The notes below the pieces were generated by a model. That model saw only the letters and a list, made by a program, of their open reading frames with translations. It did no database searches and was not told the DNA's origin. Source: Agromyces cavernae (GTDB taxonomy: Bacteria; Actinomycetota; Actinomycetes; Actinomycetales; Microbacteriaceae). From it: a stretch of DNA of 64,000 nucleotides. Below, piece after piece: positions 19,500 through 31,704 of the stretch. The position numbers and the translations under genes are program-made. The stretch is from positions 310,001-374,000 of the forward strand of contig NZ_JAJNMP010000004.1 in assembly GCF_021044935.1 (NCBI RefSeq), written 5' to 3'. Each line of letters opens with the position of its first letter. Position 1 is the first letter of the stretch.

Positions 19500-20167
19500 T
19501 CCCCACCTCGACGGCGGCGACCCCGCTCGTTCCCGACGCCGATGAGGCGCGCCGATGGCTCACCGACGAGCTCTCCAAGCCCGAATACCAGGCCGCGCAG
19601 CCCACGGCGTTCGACCTCGCGATGCAGGCCGTGCGCGACTGGTTCGCCGAGCTCCTGGCCGGCGCGACCGGTGTGCCCGGGCCCGTGCTCACCCTCATCG
19701 TCGTGGTGGTCGTCGCGGCGCTCGTCGTGGTCGCGTTCCTCGTGTTCGGGCTCCCCCGGCTGCGGCGTGCGCGCACCGCGGCGGTGCCGCTGTTCGACGA
19801 GGGCGACCTGCGCGATCTCGCCGCGTTGCGTCGCGCCGCGACTGCGGCCGCGGCCGCGGGCGATTGGCCGCTCGCGATCGAGGAGCGGTTCCGGGCGATC
19901 GTGCGCGGACTGGTCGATCGCGACCTCGTGCACGTGCACCCCGGCACGACGGCAGGCGCGTTCGCGGATGCCGCGACCCGCGCACTTCCCGAGGATGAGA
20001 TCGGGATCCGCGCGGCGGCCGCCGGGTTCGAGGGAGTCCGCTACCTCGGGCACCCCGGCGACGCGGCCGAGTACGAGCGGATCACGGCGCTCGAGACACG
20101 ACTCGCGGCTGCCCGCCCAGCCGAGGCTCCGGCATCGGCCGACGCATCTCTCGAGGCCGTGCGATGA
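19496..20167 (+). CDS. DUF4129-domain membrane protein
   Basis: The 223-residue protein has a soluble N-terminal part with WLTDELSKPEYQAAQPTAF, one membrane segment (about 62-86, VLTLIVVVVVAALVVVAFLV) and a C-terminal DUF4129 domain (about 105-200) with WPLAIEERFRAIVRGLVDR and GTTAGAFADAA. DUF4129 proteins are regularly found with MoxR ATPases and DUF58 proteins and may receive or present a substrate; the activity is unknown. The GTG start overlaps the previous stop (GTGA), which fixes it. Confidence 0.9.
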   Translation: MIPTSTAATPLVPDADEARRWLTDELSKPEYQAAQPTAFDLAMQAVRDWFAELLAGATGVPGPVLTLIVVVVVAALVVVAFLVFGLPRLRRARTAAVPLFDEGDLRDLAALRRAATAAAAAGDWPLAIEERFRAIVRGLVDRDLVHVHPGTTAGAFADAATRALPEDEIGIRAAAAGFEGVRYLGHPGDAAEYERITALETRLAAARPAEAPASADASLEAVR

Positions 20168-21446
20168 GCGGTGCATCTACTCCGACCGGGGTGGCCGTCG
20201 GCACGCCCGACCACGGCCCGGCCGACGCCGCCGTGGCACTCACGCCGACCGTGCGGTCGAGCGTGCGCCGACGCCGCATCTGGATCGGCTTCGCCGCACT
20301 GCTCGTGCTCGGTGCGATCGTGATCTTCGTCGTGCAGGGCGCCGTCAGCGGCGGCGGCCCCCGGCTCGGAGCCGACAATCCGGGGCCGACGGGGGCGAAG
20401 GCGCTCGTGCAGGTGCTCGCCGATCACGGCGTCACCGTCACCGACGCCCGCTCGTACGACGCGGCACTCGAGGGCGCCCATGAGGGTGCGACCGTCGTGC
20501 TCTACGACGAGTACGGTCTGCTCGGCGACGATCGGCTCGCACGGCTCGCCATGTTCGCGCAGCGGCTCGTGGTCGTCGAGCCGGGGTTCGGCGCGCTCGA
20601 GGTCATCGCGCCCGGCGTGCGGCTCGCCGGCGCGGCGACCGGCCCGCTCGACGATGTCGCGTGCGATGTGCCGACCGCCCAGCGCGCCGGTTCGCTCTCA
20701 GACGGGCAGCGCCTTCTGACGGTCGACGACGACGCGCTCGACGCCGGCTGGGTCGGGTGCTTCCGCGACGCGGACTTCGGCCATGCGGTCGTGTTCGGCG
20801 AGACCGACGGCGGGTCCGAGATCGCCCTCGTCGCCGCGGCGACCCCGTTCGAGAACGGCCGCATCGCCGAGCACGGCAACGCCGCCCTCGCCATCGGCCT
20901 CGCCGGCGCCTCCGACGACCTCGTCTGGTACCTCCCCGGTCCCGGCGACGCCGACGCCGAGGCTGCGCCGACCCTCGGTGACCTGACGCCCGGCTGGGTC
21001 AGCCCGATGCTCGTGCTCGCGATCATCGTCGTCATCGCCGCGGGCGTGTGGCAGGGTCGTCGCTTCGGCCCGCTCGTCGCCGAGAACCTCCCCGTGCACA
21101 TCCCCGCCCGCGAGACGAGCGAGGGGCGCGCCCGCCTCTACGCGCGCAACACCGCGCGCACCCATGCGCTCGACCAGCTCCGCATCGGCGCCATCCAGCG
21201 CATCGCCTCGGTGCTCCGGCTGCCCCGCACGGCGCACGTCGACGAAGTCTCGGCCGCCGCAGCCGCCGCGACCGGCCGTGAAGCGGGCGCGGTGCACCGA
21301 CTTCTCGCCGACGACGCGCCCACCGGCGATCGCGACCTCGTGCGGCTCGCCGCCGACCTCACCACGCTCGAAGACCAGGTGCGGGCGACGCTCGCGCCCG
21401 CGACATCCCACCCCGAAGCCGGGGACGACTCCGCAGGAAGGCGACC

Positions 21447-21450
<4 letters not shown>
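20164..21450 (+). CDS. DUF4350-domain membrane protein
   Basis: The 428-residue protein has an N-terminal TM helix (about 38-58, IWIGFAALLVLGAIVIFVVQ), an extracytoplasmic DUF4350 domain (about 65-260, with GPTGAKALVQVLADHGVTV and a flavodoxin-like pattern) and a second TM helix near residue 285 (PMLVLAIIVVIAAGVWQG). A cytoplasmic alpha-helical tail of about 120 residues follows. It belongs to the MoxR cluster, like Rv3691. Four-base ATGA overlaps at both ends indicate tight translational coupling with DUF4129 and moxR. Confidence 0.9.
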
Positions 21451-22505
<1,055 letters not shown>

Positions 22506-22522
22506 GATGGCGCTGATCTGAG

Positions 22523-23860
22523 ATGGCACCGACCGGTCGGTTCGCGCTCGTCCTCGCGCTCGGGGTCGTCCCCGTGGTGGTCGCGGGGCTCGCCGGCGTG
22601 CCCGAGGCCTGGCTCGCGCTCGTCGGGTGGTTGTTCCTCGTCATCGGGGCGGCGGCGATCGACCTGTCGCTCGCCGCGTCGCCGCGGCGCGTGGCGTTGA
22701 CCCGCGAACTCCCCGATCGCGTGCGGCTCGGTGAGCCCGTCACATCGGTGCTCACGGTGCAGAACCTGGGGTCGCGCACGCTTCGGGCGACCGTGCGCGA
22801 TGCATGGGAGCCGTCGGCCGGCGTCGTCGGGTCCAACCGCACCGCCCTGACCATCCCGCCCGCCGAACGACGGCGCCTCGTGCTCGAGCTGCTGCCGCAG
22901 CGGCGCGGCGACCGCCGCACCTCGCAGGTGACGATCCGATCCGCGGGGCCGCTGCGGCTCTGGTCACGGCAGGCGACCCTCGCCGCGCCCGGCCGCGTGC
23001 GCGTTCTTCCGCCGTTCCACTCGCGGGCGCACCTGCCCTCGCGGCTCACGAGGCTTCGCGAGCTCGACGGCCGCACCCCGCTGCTCATCCGCGGCCAGGG
23101 CACCGAGTTCGACTCCATCCGCGAATACGTGCGCGGCGACGACGTACGCTCGATCGACTGGCGTGCGACCGCACGTCACGCCGACCCCGAGGTGCCGGGC
23201 AGCATGCGGCTCATGGTGCGAACCTGGCGCCCCGAACGCGATCGCCGCATCGTGATCGTCGCCGACACGTCGCGCACCGCTGCCGCCCGAATCGCCGACG
23301 AGCCACGGCTCGACACGGCCTACGAGGCATCGCTGCTGCTGGCGGCGCTCGCCACGCACGCGGGCGACCGGGTCGACTTCCTCGCCACCGACCGGCGCCT
23401 GCGCGGCCGGGTGCACGGCGCCACCGGTCCCGAGCTGCTGGCCCGCATGGTCGACACCATGGCCGGCATCGACGCGGAGCTCGTCGAGGCCGACTGGGCG
23501 ATCGTGCCCGGCCAGGTGCGCCGTGTGACCAGCAGGCACGCCCTCGTGGTGCTGCTCACCGCTGCCGACTCCCCCGGCAGCGCGCGGGGGCTGCTCTCGG
23601 TGCTGCCACAGCTCACCGCGCGGCATACCGTGGTGGTGGCATCCGTCGCCGACCCGGCCCTCATCGACGCGAGCCGCGCTCGCGGCGACCTCGACGAGGT
23701 CTATCGCGCCGCCGCGGCCGAGCGCGGTCTCAACGACGCCGAGCGCGTCGGTGCGGCGATCCGCCGACTCGGCGCCCTCACCGTGGCCGCCGCGCCGCAC
23801 GAGCTGCCACCGGCGCTTGCCGACCGCTACCTCGAGTTGAAGGCCTCGGGCAAGCTCTGA
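22523..23860 (+). CDS. DUF58-domain protein, MoxR partner
   Basis: The 445-residue protein has two N-terminal membrane helices (about 5-50, ALVLALGVVPVVVAGLAGV and LALVGWLFLVIGAAAI), a beta-sandwich region and the DUF58 core with GDDVRSIDWRATAR near residue 210. A degenerate von Willebrand A-like fold follows (IVIVADTSR at about 248, LDTAYEASLLLAALA). DUF58 proteins pair with MoxR ATPases in many bacteria, sometimes as envelope-assembly factors. It is the last gene of the five-gene operon and converges on the spoIIM-like gene. Confidence 0.93.
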   Translation: MAPTGRFALVLALGVVPVVVAGLAGVPEAWLALVGWLFLVIGAAAIDLSLAASPRRVALTRELPDRVRLGEPVTSVLTVQNLGSRTLRATVRDAWEPSAGVVGSNRTALTIPPAERRRLVLELLPQRRGDRRTSQVTIRSAGPLRLWSRQATLAAPGRVRVLPPFHSRAHLPSRLTRLRELDGRTPLLIRGQGTEFDSIREYVRGDDVRSIDWRATARHADPEVPGSMRLMVRTWRPERDRRIVIVADTSRTAAARIADEPRLDTAYEASLLLAALATHAGDRVDFLATDRRLRGRVHGATGPELLARMVDTMAGIDAELVEADWAIVPGQVRRVTSRHALVVLLTAADSPGSARGLLSVLPQLTARHTVVVASVADPALIDASRARGDLDEVYRAAAAERGLNDAERVGAAIRRLGALTVAAAPHELPPALADRYLELKASGKL

Positions 23861-23869
23861 GCCCTGCCG

Positions 23870-23891
23870 GCCGACGTCCTTGCCCGTCGGC
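23870..23891. terminator. Weak stem-loop between convergent DUF58 and SpoIIM genes
   Basis: GCCGACG (23870-23876) pairs with CGTCGGC (23885-23891) across an 8-base loop in a 40-base convergent gap. The stem is only 7 bp, so this is a modest terminator candidate. Confidence 0.35.
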
Positions 23892-23900
23892 GGGTGCCGC

Positions 23901-24896
23901 TCAGCCGGCGACGACGCGCGTCGCGCCAGCGTCGAACTCGACGAGGTCGCCCGTCTCGCCGGCGCGCCGCGCACGACCGCCGAGCACGAGCATGTACGCG
24001 AGGAACCCTGCGAGCGCGAGTGCGCCGATGCCGATCTTCACCGGCCACGGCCACGGTGCCGGCGTCACGAAGCCCTCGATGAGGCCGGCGATGAAGAGGA
24101 AGAACACGAGCCCGATCGCGACCGTGAACAGCGACCGGGCGTCTTCGGCGAGTGCGATGCCGCGCGGGCGCGGCCCCGGCGCCACCCAGGCCCAGAAGAT
24201 GCGCAGGCCCGCGGCCGCGGCGACGAACACGCACGTGAGTTCGAGCAGGCCGTGCGGGGCGATGTAGAGGAAGAACGTGTCGGCCTCGTCGTAGGCGAAC
24301 ATGACGGCGGCGGTCATGCCGAGGTTCTGCGCGTTCTGCAGGATGACGTACGGCACCCACACGCCGAGCACGCCGAAGGCGATGCACTGCGCTGCGATCC
24401 ACGCGTTGTTGGTCCACACGGCCCCCGCGAACGACGCCGCAGGGTTCTCGGAGTAGTACGCGACGAAGCCCTCTTCGGCGAGCTGCTCGAGCTCGCCCGG
24501 ACTGCCGAGCGCGGCGATGGCACGCGGATCGCCGGTGATCCACCAGGCGTAGAGGCCGGCGATCACGAACGTCGCGACGGCCACCGCGAGGGTGAGCCAC
24601 CGCAGCCGGTACAGAGCCGCGGGCAGGCTCGCGCCGGCGAACCGCGAGAGCTGGCGCAGCGGATTCTCGGGCGCACCCGTGAACTTCAGGCGTGCGCGCG
24701 CGAGCGAGATCGAGAGGCGGTCGCCGAGCGCCGTCGAGCCGGCGGTCGACTTCACGAGAGACAGGTCGGATGCCCCGGCCTGGTACCGATCGATGAGCTC
24801 GTCGGTCTCGGGCCCGTCGAGGCGACGCTGTCGTGCGAGCGCGTCGAGGCGCTGCCAATCGTCGTGGCGGGCGGCGGCGAGAGCGTCGAGGTCCAT
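23901..24896 (-). CDS. Stage II sporulation protein M-like membrane protein
   Basis: The 331-residue protein has a soluble helical N-domain (about 1-100) and then the SpoIIM-type membrane domain of about five to six helices, with the characteristic FAGAVWTNNAWIAAQCIAFG, VILQNAQNLGMTAAVMF and APHGLLELTCVFVAAAAGL segments. The organism type is not known to sporulate; in actinobacteria the protein sits in the MoxR/DUF58/RDD cluster (Rv3694c) and its function is unknown. The start ATG lies 8 bases after a TAGTAT -10 element, pointing to a leaderless mRNA, and the RDD gene diverges from it with 17 bases between start codons. Confidence 0.93.
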   Translation of the reverse strand: MDLDALAAARHDDWQRLDALARQRRLDGPETDELIDRYQAGASDLSLVKSTAGSTALGDRLSISLARARLKFTGAPENPLRQLSRFAGASLPAALYRLRWLTLAVAVATFVIAGLYAWWITGDPRAIAALGSPGELEQLAEEGFVAYYSENPAASFAGAVWTNNAWIAAQCIAFGVLGVWVPYVILQNAQNLGMTAAVMFAYDEADTFFLYIAPHGLLELTCVFVAAAAGLRIFWAWVAPGPRPRGIALAEDARSLFTVAIGLVFFLFIAGLIEGFVTPAPWPWPVKIGIGALALAGFLAYMLVLGGRARRAGETGDLVEFDAGATRVVAG

Positions 24897-24904
24897 CTGC
24901 TTGA

Positions 24905-24910
24905 ATACTA
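24905..24910 (-). promoter_or_regulatory. -10 element of a likely leaderless promoter for the SpoIIM-like gene
   Basis: TAGTAT on the minus strand ends 8 nt before the ATG at 24896. The divergent RDD gene starts at 24914, so its own promoter must overlap this site; a TTGAAT lies 7 nt before that ATG on the plus strand. Confidence 0.5.
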
Positions 24911-24913
24911 CCC

Positions 24914-25756
24914 ATGGCCGAATCGACCGCCGCCTTCGTCAGAGTCGCCCGGTTCGACGACGACGGCGTGCTCACGGGCGAGGCCGTCTCACTCGACGTG
25001 CGCCCCGCGAGCGCGCTCATCCGCGGCGGCGGCACCGCGATCGACGTGCTCGTGAGCATCGCGCTCTTCCTCGGCCTGCTGTGGGCGGTCTCGGGCCTCG
25101 GCGTCGACGAGGCGGCGTTCCGCGCGATCCTCATCGCGGGCGTCGTCACGGTCATCGTGCTCGTACCCACCACGGTCGAGACGGCGACCCGCGGCCGCTC
25201 GCTCGGCAAGCTCGCCCTCGGACTGCGCGTCGTACGGGACGACGGCGGTGCGATCGGCTTCCGGCACGCGCTCATCCGAGCCCTCACCGGCGTCATCGAG
25301 ATCTACCTGACCTTCGGCGGCCTCGCCGTGCTCGTCGGGTTCCTGAACCCCTCGTCGAAGCGGCTCGGCGACCTGCTCGCGGGCACGCACGCCCAGGTCG
25401 AACGGGTGCCGGTGCCGCCGTCGACCGCGTTCGGGGTGCCCGTCGAACTCACGGGATGGGCAACCATCGCCGACGTCGCGCGGCTCCCCGATCCCCTCGC
25501 CCGGCGAGTCGCCGCGTTCTTCACGAACGCCGATCACCTCGTGTCCGAGAGTCGGCTGCGGCTCGCGACATCCCTCGCCGCAGAGGTCGCGCCTTTCGTC
25601 TCACCGGTTCCGGATGTCCCGGCCGAGCGATTCCTCGCCGGTGTCGCCGCGCTGCGGCGCGAACGCGACCTCGCCGCACTCGGCCTCGAGTCGGCCCGCA
25701 TGGCCGCGCTCGGCCCGGTGCTCACCTCGACGCCGGCAGGGTTCCCCGAGCGCTAA
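24914..25756 (+). CDS. RDD-family membrane protein
   Basis: The 280-residue protein has an N-terminal soluble part with FVRVARFDDDGVLTGEAV, an RDD domain of three to four membrane helices (about 35-155, AIDVLVSIALFLGLLWAVSG and FRAILIAGVVTVIVLVPTTV), the conserved RGRSLGKLALGLRVVRDDGG and SKRLGDLLAGTHAQV motifs, and a long C-terminal soluble tail. RDD proteins have been linked to ion transport in some bacteria; the role here is unknown. It forms the divergent partner of the SpoIIM-like gene, as in Rv3694c-Rv3695. Confidence 0.92.
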   Translation: MAESTAAFVRVARFDDDGVLTGEAVSLDVRPASALIRGGGTAIDVLVSIALFLGLLWAVSGLGVDEAAFRAILIAGVVTVIVLVPTTVETATRGRSLGKLALGLRVVRDDGGAIGFRHALIRALTGVIEIYLTFGGLAVLVGFLNPSSKRLGDLLAGTHAQVERVPVPPSTAFGVPVELTGWATIADVARLPDPLARRVAAFFTNADHLVSESRLRLATSLAAEVAPFVSPVPDVPAERFLAGVAALRRERDLAALGLESARMAALGPVLTSTPAGFPER

Positions 25757-25810
25757 CGCGCCCCCGGCCGCTTCCCCGTGCCAGGAGCGAGGCGTGCGAC
25801 ATCCGCGACA

Positions 25811-25860
25811 CCCGTCGACGCCCGTCGACACCCGTCCACGCCCGTCCACGCCCGTCCGTC
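25811..25860 (+). repeat. Five tandem decamers of the form CCCGTCSACR
   Basis: Five consecutive ten-base units (CCCGTCGACG, CCCGTCGACA, CCCGTCCACG twice, CCCGTCCGTC) start about 55 bases after the RDD stop. The last unit is degenerate. No spacer structure or cas gene is present. Confidence 0.8.
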
Positions 25861-25867
25861 ATCGTCT

Positions 25868-25946
25868 CGAAAACAGGAACGCGGGCGCTCGACCTCGGCG
25901 TGTCTTCCTGTTCTCGAGGCCGCTGCGGCGTGTCTTCCTGTTTTCG
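25868..25946. repeat. 30-base-period direct repeat with inverted partner
   Basis: CGGCGTGTCTTCCTGTT followed by YTCG occurs at 25896-25916 and 25926-25946. CGAAAACAGGAA at 25868-25879 is the exact reverse complement of TTCCTGTTTTCG at 25935-25946. The set can fold into alternative hairpins between the convergent RDD and ahcY genes and may act as a terminator. Confidence 0.6.
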
Positions 25947-26004
25947 GGACGGAACGGGTGGGACGGGGGGCGGGTGGGTGCGGCGGGACGGGGTGGGGCG
26001 GGGG
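25946..26004 (+). other. G-rich tract with quadruplex-forming pattern
   Basis: The plus strand has at least six runs of three to six G separated by one to four bases, including GGGTGGGACGGGGGG. It ends about 20 bases before the ahcY stop (minus strand), so the C-rich strand is in the ahcY 3' untranslated region. Confidence 0.5.
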
Positions 26005-26023
26005 CGCGCGCGACCGGCCCGGC

Positions 26024-27505
<1,482 letters not shown>

Positions 27506-27527
27506 GCCGTCCATTCTCGCAGGGTCG

Positions 27528-30500
27528 TCACCCTGCGGCCGTCGGCGCTGCGATGAGGAGCACCGGGAGCGTCGGGACGGAAGTGCGAAGCTCCACTTCG
27601 ACCCCTCGCCGGAGCGTCGTGACCTGCACCTGAATCCGGGCGCCGGCCTGCACCTCGGTGAGTCGAAGCGTCCTCCTCGTCGCACCGGTGATCGGAACGC
27701 CATCGGCGAGCCATTGGTAGGCGAAGGCCGTTCCCCGCGGCTTCTCTCCGGAGTCGACGGTGAGCTTGGCGCCGACGAGTGGAACGCCCAAGATCTGCGG
27801 CAGGCTCGGATCGGACGTCGCAGCCTCGACCATCTCCGATTGGGGAGACGTCAGCGTCGACGGAAGGTATCCGACGGCGGACGCGGTCACGCGAATCGAG
27901 ATCCGCTTGCCCAGTTGGTCTGCGGTGAGCACCAACTCGGCACCGACAGCGCCGGTGATCACCTCGTCATCGGCGAGCCATTCGTAGCCGATCGCTGCGC
28001 CATCGGTCGTCGACGACGCGATCGCCGTCAGCGTCTCGCCCACGCGGGCCGTGCCCGACAGCTGCGGGGCGGCCTGCTCGACCGTCACCGTTCCCTCCCT
28101 GTTCAGCGCAGCGTCGACGTGCGACGTCTCCTCGCCTGCGGCGACGGTCACGACGGCCGCGGAAGCGGCCGAGCCTGCGTCGCGCCACCACTCGGGCAGG
28201 TAGCCCGGCATACGCTCGGTCGAGGGCTCGAACCTCACTTTGTAGTCGCCTGCTGCCAGCCCGGTGATCGCGTAGCTCCCCTGGATGTCGGCCCGCACCT
28301 CATCGAGGTAGGCGCCGTCGAGCGAGGAGACCTCGACGGTGGCGAAGGAGGCTCCGAGCCCTTCGGCGTCGACGACCCGTCCGCTGAGCGTGCCGCCGCG
28401 CGTGAGCTCGGCATCGATGCCGGTGATCGATTCGGTACCGGGAACGACCGGGGTCGCCGTTCCGGGCGACGATGCGTCGTTCCACCATTCCATGCCGAGG
28501 TCGTTCCACGGGTTGCCGAACCGGACGGTGTACGGGACATCCTTCTGCAGGCCCCAGATGCGATAGCGGCCGTCTGCGCCCGACTCCGCCGAACCGCCGA
28601 ACCGGGAGCCTTCGGCGGCGGTGACCCAGACCCCTCCGATCGCCTCGGGTCCAGCTCCGAGGTCGGCAGTGATCCTGCCCTCGATCACGCCGCCGGTCTC
28701 GAGATCCGCATCGAGCTCGAGTGGGCCCGATTGTCCGGGAGCGACCGTCACCTGCTGAACGCGGGCGGCTGCTCCGAGGTCGACCGTGGTCCGGAACGAG
28801 ACGCGGTACGTGCCCGGGCGCAGCGGGAGCTCGTACGTCCCGTTCGCATCGGTGCAGATGGTGTCGCGGATCGGCCCGTCGACGCCCACACAGCCCTCGA
28901 CAGGCTGGCCGAGGTAGGTGAGCGTGCCGGTGAGTCGCACGTCGTGCTCGAGCCGGATGTCGCGGGTCACTCCGGCGACTCCTGCGGCGATCTCGACGAC
29001 CACCGGTCCGTGCGTGCTCGCCGCGGGGGCGTCGGAGGTCAGCGAGTAGCGACCCGGCTCCAGGCCCGTGATCCGATATCGGCCGAACTCGTCGGTGATG
29101 GTGTAAAAGTCGTTCCCCGCGGCATCGTCGGGTCGGCTCAGCACCGACGCCCCGGGGAGCGGCTCACCGTCGGGCCCGGTCACGATCCCACTGAGCACGG
29201 TGTCGAGCGAAAGGGTCGCGTCGGCTCGTGCCTCGCCGCCGATCGGCACGGTCAGCGTCGGGGCGTCGGCGAAGTCCGCGGCCCCGCCCCACCACGTGTC
29301 GCGGATCGCTCCGACGAAGCGCACCTTGACATCGCCTGCAGGCACATCGAACAGGGTGTACTCGCTCCCATCGTGTGTAGTGCCGGCCGCGAGTACCTCA
29401 CCCGTGACGGGATCGACCGCCTCGAGGCGGATGTCGCCGGTGAACGTGTCGTCGACCTGGATCGTTGCTCCGATCCAGCCGAGACCCGGCAGCGTGAAGT
29501 CGCGCGTGACCGTTTCGGTCGAGCCGACGTCGAAGTACCTCGCCGTGTCGCGCACCGAGCCGTCCCACCACCACGAGTTCGTCGACCACGCGGACTCCGC
29601 GAAACGGACCGCGTACTTCCCGGCATCGAGCCGATCGAATCGGAAGCCGCCGTCGGCGTCGGCGACCGTGCTGCGCAGCAGCCCGCGCTCGGTGTAGAGC
29701 TCGACCACAGCGTCCGGCGCGGCCACTGCGCCCTCCCTCGTCATGACCGAGACGATGCCGGAGATCCCACCCGAGGAACCGGCTGGGGCCGCGACATCTC
29801 GCACCGTCTCGCTCGACGCCGCGACCGAGAACACCTCGGCGCCCGCTCGAACGGGCGAGCCGCCCGACCAGGTGGTGCTGATGCCCGGGCCCGACACCTC
29901 GAGCAGGTAGCGCCCGGCATCGACCGGCGCGATCGTGTAGCGACCCTCACCATCGGTGGTCGCGGTGCCGGCGGTCGCGCCGCCGAACGAGTGCAAGGTC
30001 ACGGTCGCGCCGGGGACGCCCTCGTCGGACCCGGCGACCGAGATGAGCCCACTCACGCTCGCGGCTCGCTGCGGGGTGTAGTCGAGTGAGGCGGTCTCGC
30101 CGTCGGACACTTGGACGGTCGCGGGGCCGCCGAAGTACGGGGTACCGGCCGGCATCGTGAACCAGACGTCGTACGAGCCTCGAGGCAGACCGAGCACCTC
30201 GTACCGTCCGTCGATGTCGGTGGTCGCCCACCCCCACCCGGGCCCGCTGACCGAGACCTCGACGCCGGCGATCGGCTGGCCGTCGGCGGCGACGACGCCG
30301 GAGATCGATCCCGCCCGAGCGAGCTCGGCATCGATGCCGCTCACGGTTTCGCCGGCGCCCACGACGACGGGCACGGCGTCGAATTGATTCGGCACGTCGT
30401 CCCAGTATTCGCGGAGGTACCCGGACGCTGGCCCGGGTTCGAACTCGTCGGGCTGGAATGAGACGGTGTAGCTGTCGGCGGGGAGACCCAGGATCTCGTA

Positions 30501-31478
30501 GCGTCCGTCGGCGTCGGAGACATCCGAACCCCAGGTGCCCGACCCCATCGCGCTGACCGTGACCCCGGCGAGCGGCAGATCGTCCGCGCCGGTCACGGCA
30601 CCACTGATCCCGCCGCCGACCGACAGTTCGGCGAGCATGCCCGAGACGGTTTCGCCGGCGATCACCGTGAAGGTGTCGGCCGAGTACTGGTCGGACTTGT
30701 CGTTCCACCACTCGCCCGAATAGGCGGATTCCCACGGCGGGCTGAAGTGCAACGTGTACGTGCCTTCCGGCAGGCCACTGATCCTGAACGCCCCGTCCTC
30801 ACCGGTCCAGGCGTTGCCCCGGTACTCGGCGGATCCATCGACGTACTCGTATGCCGTGACGCTGGCGTACGGCAGCGGTACGCCATCGACCCCGGAGACA
30901 CCGCCCTCGATGACGCCGGCGAGCGCGAGGGTCGCGTCCATGCCCGAGAACGTGCCGCCTTCACCGACCTCGAACGAATCCGCAGACGATTGCGTCGGCC
31001 GGTCGTCCCACCACTCGGCGACGATCGACTCGTCGGACGACGGCGCGAACTCGAGCGTGTACGTGCCGGGCTCGAGTGATTCGATCGTGTACTCACCGGT
31101 GTCGGTCGTCATCGCACCGGCTGAGTACTCGAAGTAGTCGCCGTTGTGCCGATAGGCGTTCACGTTCACGCCGACCGCGGGCGCACCGTCGGCGACGGTC
31201 ACCGTGCCATCGATCGATGCGTTCACGGCGGGCTCAGGCTCGGCGGGCTCGGTCTCTGCGGGCTCGGTCTGGAGGGGTTCGTCAGCTGGTTGGTCGACCG
31301 GCTCCTCCGCCGGCACGCTCGGGGGCTCTGTCGGTTCGACGGTCGGCGCAGCAGACGGCGGCACTGATTCGGCGAGCGCAGGGGACGCACCGCTCAGCGC
31401 GAGACCGGATGCGAGCGCGGCGATGAGGGCGAGGCGCGAAGCTCCACCGAGGGCAGACAGGATCGATCGAGGACGCAC
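27528..31478 (-). CDS. Giant secreted protein of eleven carboxypeptidase-regulatory-like repeats and two Ig-like domains
   Basis: The 1316-residue protein has a signal peptide (about 1-37, [21 protein letters not shown]) and a Pro/Glu/Thr-rich segment (about 38-85). Eleven beta-sandwich units of roughly 85-100 residues follow, each of the form GxxxGxVxxADGxPxxGVxV with DGRYxIxGLxxGxYxVxF. Seven linkers carry EWW(N/D)D-like motifs, and two Ig-like units with [12 protein letters not shown] and [12 protein letters not shown] close the chain. No LPXTG, membrane anchor or catalytic site is visible, so it is probably released or non-covalently bound; an adhesin or matrix role is inferred. The GTG start follows a GGAG sequence and gives the signal peptide its proper length. 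It is downstream of manB. Confidence 0.87.
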   Translation of the reverse strand: MRPRSILSALGGASRLALIAALASGLALSGASPALAESVPPSAAPTVEPTEPPSVPAEEPVDQPADEPLQTEPAETEPAEPEPAVNASIDGTVTVADGAPAVGVNVNAYRHNGDYFEYSAGAMTTDTGEYTIESLEPGTYTLEFAPSSDESIVAEWWDDRPTQSSADSFEVGEGGTFSGMDATLALAGVIEGGVSGVDGVPLPYASVTAYEYVDGSAEYRGNAWTGEDGAFRISGLPEGTYTLHFSPPWESAYSGEWWNDKSDQYSADTFTVIAGETVSGMLAELSVGGGISGAVTGADDLPLAGVTVSAMGSGTWGSDVSDADGRYEILGLPADSYTVSFQPDEFEPGPASGYLREYWDDVPNQFDAVPVVVGAGETVSGIDAELARAGSISGVVAADGQPIAGVEVSVSGPGWGWATTDIDGRYEVLGLPRGSYDVWFTMPAGTPYFGGPATVQVSDGETASLDYTPQRAASVSGLISVAGSDEGVPGATVTLHSFGGATAGTATTDGEGRYTIAPVDAGRYLLEVSGPGISTTWSGGSPVRAGAEVFSVAASSETVRDVAAPAGSSGGISGIVSVMTREGAVAAPDAVVELYTERGLLRSTVADADGGFRFDRLDAGKYAVRFAESAWSTNSWWWDGSVRDTARYFDVGSTETVTRDFTLPGLGWIGATIQVDDTFTGDIRLEAVDPVTGEVLAAGTTHDGSEYTLFDVPAGDVKVRFVGAIRDTWWGGAADFADAPTLTVPIGGEARADATLSLDTVLSGIVTGPDGEPLPGASVLSRPDDAAGNDFYTITDEFGRYRITGLEPGRYSLTSDAPAASTHGPVVVEIAAGVAGVTRDIRLEHDVRLTGTLTYLGQPVEGCVGVDGPIRDTICTDANGTYELPLRPGTYRVSFRTTVDLGAAARVQQVTVAPGQSGPLELDADLETGGVIEGRITADLGAGPEAIGGVWVTAAEGSRFGGSAESGADGRYRIWGLQKDVPYTVRFGNPWNDLGMEWWNDASSPGTATPVVPGTESITGIDAELTRGGTLSGRVVDAEGLGASFATVEVSSLDGAYLDEVRADIQGSYAITGLAAGDYKVRFEPSTERMPGYLPEWWRDAGSAASAAVVTVAAGEETSHVDAALNREGTVTVEQAAPQLSGTARVGETLTAIASSTTDGAAIGYEWLADDEVITGAVGAELVLTADQLGKRISIRVTASAVGYLPSTLTSPQSEMVEAATSDPSLPQILGVPLVGAKLTVDSGEKPRGTAFAYQWLADGVPITGATRRTLRLTEVQAGARIQVQVTTLRRGVEVELRTSVPTLPVLLIAAPTAAG

Positions 31479-31590
31479 GTGGTCTCCGGCTGTAGGGTTC
31501 GGGTCGGGGAACCGTGTGCGCGGCGACGCTGTCGCACAGCCGGACCGTGTTCGGATGTCGAGACTACCCACACATTCGGCAAGAAACCTT

Positions 31591-31606
31591 CCCCCCTTTC
31601 GGGGGG
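31591..31606 (-). other. CCCCCC-GAAA-GGGGGG hairpin
   Basis: Read on the minus strand, six C, a GAAA tetraloop and six G form a very stable hairpin 100 bases after the manB stop. A TAGTCT -10-like element follows at 31561-31566 for the repeat-protein gene. It may end the manB transcript or be a protein-binding site upstream of that promoter. Confidence 0.5.
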
Positions 31607-31704
31607 CACGTGCGAGTCGCTCGGGGAACCCCGGTCAGGTCGAGCCGGGATGCGGCAGACGGGACGTCGGAGCGCTCGAGTCGACCGGTTTCGGTCGACA
31701 GGGC

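Noticed and set aside
25811-25860. Tandem decamers as a CRISPR array
   Set aside because: Units are ten bases with no spacers and there is no cas gene nearby.
27528-27700. Cell-wall sorting signal at the end of the repeat protein
   Set aside because: The C-terminus has no LPXTG, hydrophobic anchor or basic tail.
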